The translations under genes and the position numbers were made by a program. DNA of 64,000 nucleotides from Mucilaginibacter sp. (lineage in GTDB: Bacteria; Bacteroidota; Bacteroidia; Sphingobacteriales; Sphingobacteriaceae): assembly GCA_030445275.1 (NCBI GenBank), contig JAUCSE010000099.1:22235-86234 (forward strand), written 5' to 3'. Each line of letters begins with the position of its first letter. Position 1 is the stretch's first letter. Below, one piece after another: positions 61,918 through 64,000 of the stretch. The notes beneath the pieces were generated by a model that searched no databases, was not told where the DNA came from, and saw only the letters and a list, made by a program, of their open reading frames with translations.

Positions 61918-62026
61918 GTGCGATTCCCCTCTTGAGAGGGGGGAGGGGTGTGTTTGTGTACGCCAGGCGAATAACACACCCCTGCTATCACACCATCTAA
62001 CACACCCCCTCTCAAGAGGGGAGTTT
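61918..62026. repeat. Family I inverted repeat between hutI and ftcD, copy 2
   Basis: 'gattcccctcttgagagggg' faces 'ccccctctcaagaggggagt', with an inner GTGTGTTTG..CCAGGCGAATAACACACC part. It resembles 47670-47768. A short phrase ('aatgaac', 'aatgaacc') is repeated between it and the ftcD start. Confidence 0.85.
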
Positions 62027-62075
62027 GAAAAAACGCGAGAAACAAATACCAATGAACAAATAAACTAATGAACCA

Positions 62076-63734
62076 ATGAGCCAGAAACTAATAGAATGTG
62101 TACCCAATTTTAGCGAAGGTGTAAACCTTGATATTATAAAACAGATCACCAATGAGGTGGAATCGGTGGAAGGTGTGCGTTTACTGAATGTTGACCCCGG
62201 TAAGGCCACTAACCGTACCGTGGTAACCTTTGTGGGTGAACCTGAAAAAGTAATACAAGCTGCTTTCCTCGCCATAAAAAAGGCCGGAGAGCTGATTGAT
62301 ATGAGCAAGCAAAAAGGAGAGCATCCACGGATGGGCGCTACCGATGTTTGTCCGCTGATACCTATTAGTAATATCAGCATGGAAGAAACCGCGGAGTATG
62401 CACGTAAACTGGCTAAACGGGTGGGTGAGGAATTAGAGATCCCGGTTTATTTGTATGAGCGGGCACAACCCAATAAAAACCGCAGTAACCTGTCGGTGAT
62501 CAGGGCTGGTGAGTATGAGGGTTTTTTCAAGAAGATCAAATTACCTGAATGGGCTCCGGATTTTGGTCCGGCAGAGCATGATGTAAAACGGGGTTCTACA
62601 GTAATTGGGGCGCGCGATTTCCTGGTGGCATATAACGTAAACCTGAACACTACCTCAACCCGCAGGGCCAATGCTATCGCTTTTGATGTGCGTGAGGCCG
62701 GCCGTACCGTGAATGATGATAACGGCAAACCTAAAAACATCCCCGGTTCATTAAAAGCGGTGAAAGCCATTGGCTGGTATATTGAGGAATACGGCATCGC
62801 GCAGATCTCCATGAACCTGACCAATATCGAGGTAACCCCCGTGCATAAAGCGTTCGACGAGGTTTGTGCCAAAGCCAATGAGCGTGGTATCCGGGTTACA
62901 GGCAGTGAGTTAGTAGGATTGATCCCGCTGAAAGCGATGCTGGATGCCGGTAAATATTTCCTACTCAAGCAACAACGCTCCGTTGGGGTAAGCGAAAAAG
63001 AACTGATCAAGATTGCTATAAAATCAATGGGATTGGATGAGCTTGGTCCGTTTATTCCCGAAGAACGTATTATTGAGTACCTGTTAAAAGATAAAGCCGC
63101 CAGCAAACTGGTGAGCATGAGCCTGGTGGAGTTTGCCGATGAAACTGCCAGCGAAAGCCCGGCGCCGGGTGGTGGTTCTATTTCTGCTTATGTGGGTGTA
63201 TTAGGTGCTTCGCTGGCAGGCATGGTGGCCAACCTGAGCTCGCACAAAAAAGGATGGGATGATCGTTGGGAAGAGTTTAGCAACTGGGCCGAGAAAGCAC
63301 AGGTTTATAAGGACGAACTGATCAGCCTGGTTGACCTGGATACTACAGCGTTTAACCGGATCATGGAATCGTTTGGTTTACCCAAATCAACTCCCGAAGA
63401 AAAAGCCGCGCGTGATAAAGCAATACAGGATGCTACTAAATACGCCATCGAAATTCCATTTAAAGTGATGCAAGCCGCGCTAAGCAGTATGGATGTGATC
63501 AAAGCCATGGTTGAAATTGGTAACCCCAATTCTGTAACCGATGCCGGCGTTGCCGCGCTTTGTGCCCGCACCGCCGTGTTAGGGGCTTTTATGAATGTAA
63601 AGATTAACGCCTCGGGTTATAAGGATAAAGATTTTGTGAACGACATTATTTATAGGGGCAATGAGATAGAGCGCAAGGCGATAGCTTTGGAAGCGGAGAT
63701 CATTGAATTGGTGAACGGGAAGATAGGGTTGTAG
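62076..63734 (+). CDS. ftcD: Glutamate formimidoyltransferase - formimidoyl-THF cyclodeaminase fusion
   Basis: 552 residues. Residues 1-~325 are the formiminotransferase (KLIECVPNFSEGVNLDIIKQI, DPGKATNRTVVTFVGEP, KGEHPRMGATDVCPLIP with the catalytic His, YNVNLNTTS). Residues ~345-552 are the cyclodeaminase (FADETASESPAPGGGSISAYVGVLGASLAGMVANLS). The fused enzyme passes the formimino group to tetrahydrofolate, freeing glutamate, then makes 5,10-methenyl-THF and ammonia. The layout equals animal FTCD; many bacteria use separate proteins or HutF/HutG. It ends the hut pathway here, so histidine carbon enters the folate pool. Confidence 0.95.
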   Translation: MSQKLIECVPNFSEGVNLDIIKQITNEVESVEGVRLLNVDPGKATNRTVVTFVGEPEKVIQAAFLAIKKAGELIDMSKQKGEHPRMGATDVCPLIPISNISMEETAEYARKLAKRVGEELEIPVYLYERAQPNKNRSNLSVIRAGEYEGFFKKIKLPEWAPDFGPAEHDVKRGSTVIGARDFLVAYNVNLNTTSTRRANAIAFDVREAGRTVNDDNGKPKNIPGSLKAVKAIGWYIEEYGIAQISMNLTNIEVTPVHKAFDEVCAKANERGIRVTGSELVGLIPLKAMLDAGKYFLLKQQRSVGVSEKELIKIAIKSMGLDELGPFIPEERIIEYLLKDKAASKLVSMSLVEFADETASESPAPGGGSISAYVGVLGASLAGMVANLSSHKKGWDDRWEEFSNWAEKAQVYKDELISLVDLDTTAFNRIMESFGLPKSTPEEKAARDKAIQDATKYAIEIPFKVMQAALSSMDVIKAMVEIGNPNSVTDAGVAALCARTAVLGAFMNVKINASGYKDKDFVNDIIYRGNEIERKAIALEAEIIELVNGKIGL

Positions 63735-63765
63735 AAGCAAGTCCATATTTATAAATAATAAGCAG

Positions 63766-63813
63766 ATAAATGAAAACGGCGATAGGTGTGAGCCTATCGC
63801 CGTTTTCATTTAT
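63766..63813. terminator. Bidirectional terminator after ftcD, perfect 21-bp stem
   Basis: ATAAATGAAAACGGCGATAG-type arms of 21 bp flank a 6-nt loop (63787-63792). It serves both the hut operon and the convergent gene at the right edge. Confidence 0.92.
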
Positions 63814-63822
63814 TATAAAAAT

Positions 63823-63856
63823 CCATGGACCATCGTCTATGGACTATCGACCAATT
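63823..63856. repeat. Family B repeat fragment
   Basis: 'ccatggaccatcgtctatgg' then 'actatcgacca' matches the family B phrase at 21534 and in ispG. It abuts the stop of the right-edge gene. Confidence 0.7.
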
Positions 63857-64000
63857 TAAAACCGGTATCTTACAAATGCCTCCATGGCCTCATATTCCGC
63901 CAATCCGAGGCGATCATAACGCTGTGCGGTATCGCGGGTGCGATCTTCGGCCCTCACCCAGAATTCCCTGGCATCATCACCCGGGAACACCGGACGATCT
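63856..64000 (-). CDS. Unidentified gene, C-terminal 47 residues only
   Basis: A minus-strand frame runs from the right edge to a TAA at 63856-63858. The visible end includes DAREFWVRAEDRTRDTAQR and ends in EAMEAFVRYRF. It is Arg/Glu-rich and ends in an aromatic residue, but it is too short to place in a family. GC content is normal and the terminator at 63766 is correctly positioned for it, so it is probably a real gene. Confidence 0.6.
   Translation of the reverse strand, partial: DRPVFPGDDAREFWVRAEDRTRDTAQRYDRLGLAEYEAMEAFVRYRF

Overview
The window looks like chromosomal DNA of a Bacteroidota bacterium, most likely Sphingobacteriaceae close to Mucilaginibacter or Pedobacter. The grounds are: TAnnTTTG-type -7 promoter boxes with little Shine-Dalgarno signal, TonB-dependent receptors, a long IspG with an extra domain, a HemC-HemD fusion, an FtcD fusion, a DUF5916 protein and a GNAT-nitrilase fusion. 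I saw no tRNA, rRNA, CRISPR array, prophage or complete insertion sequence.

Layout: 1-3.3 kb holds the end of an outer-membrane receptor, an ArsC/Spx-like protein and a secreted M1 peptidase. 3.5-8.6 kb has a PoxB-type pyruvate oxidase and a LytS/LytT two-component pair followed by an AraC regulator, all on the minus strand. 8.8-17.6 kb is mostly minus-strand housekeeping: ispG, an RDD protein, an MBL hydrolase, an alpha/beta hydrolase, a TlpA thioredoxin, the GNAT-nitrilase and a DoxX-like protein. 17.8-28.0 kb is a heme biosynthesis cluster, hemA - hemCD - hemB - hemL - [histidine kinase, response regulator, TPR-like membrane protein] - hemE - hemJ. It covers most steps from glutamyl-tRNA to protoporphyrin, with a two-component system in the middle. 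28.2-31.5 kb has an ECF sigma factor, its probable anti-sigma partner, a beta-barrel protein and an orphan ABC ATPase. 31.6-36.6 kb is a minus-strand group: SRPBCC, TlpA, rhodanese, YkuK, PlsC, NUDIX and LysE. 36.7-45.7 kb has a BtuF-like protein, a GH20 hexosaminidase, a TonB-dependent receptor and a DUF5916 protein. 45.9-56.6 kb has a sugar-acid dehydratase plus SDR, a small GNAT, parE, cytidine deaminase, an SGNH hydrolase, an NTF2-like protein, a YdeI-like protein and a membrane patatin. 56.8-63.7 kb is a histidine-utilisation operon, marR - hutH - hutU - hutI - ftcD, converting histidine to glutamate and methenyl-THF. A minus-strand gene runs off the right edge.

The most unusual property is the intergenic DNA. 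Nearly every gap carries one of about fifteen unrelated inverted-repeat families, labelled A to O here. Many recur inside the window, some are nested inside one another, and some have arms reaching into stop codons. Two of these families (A and B) also appear in frame inside the essential gene ispG, adding two low-complexity peptide segments. One palindrome (K) is flanked by a perfect 11-bp direct repeat resembling a target-site duplication. A second recurring feature is that several genes have a -7 promoter box only 4-7 nt before the start codon, which predicts leaderless or nearly leaderless mRNAs.
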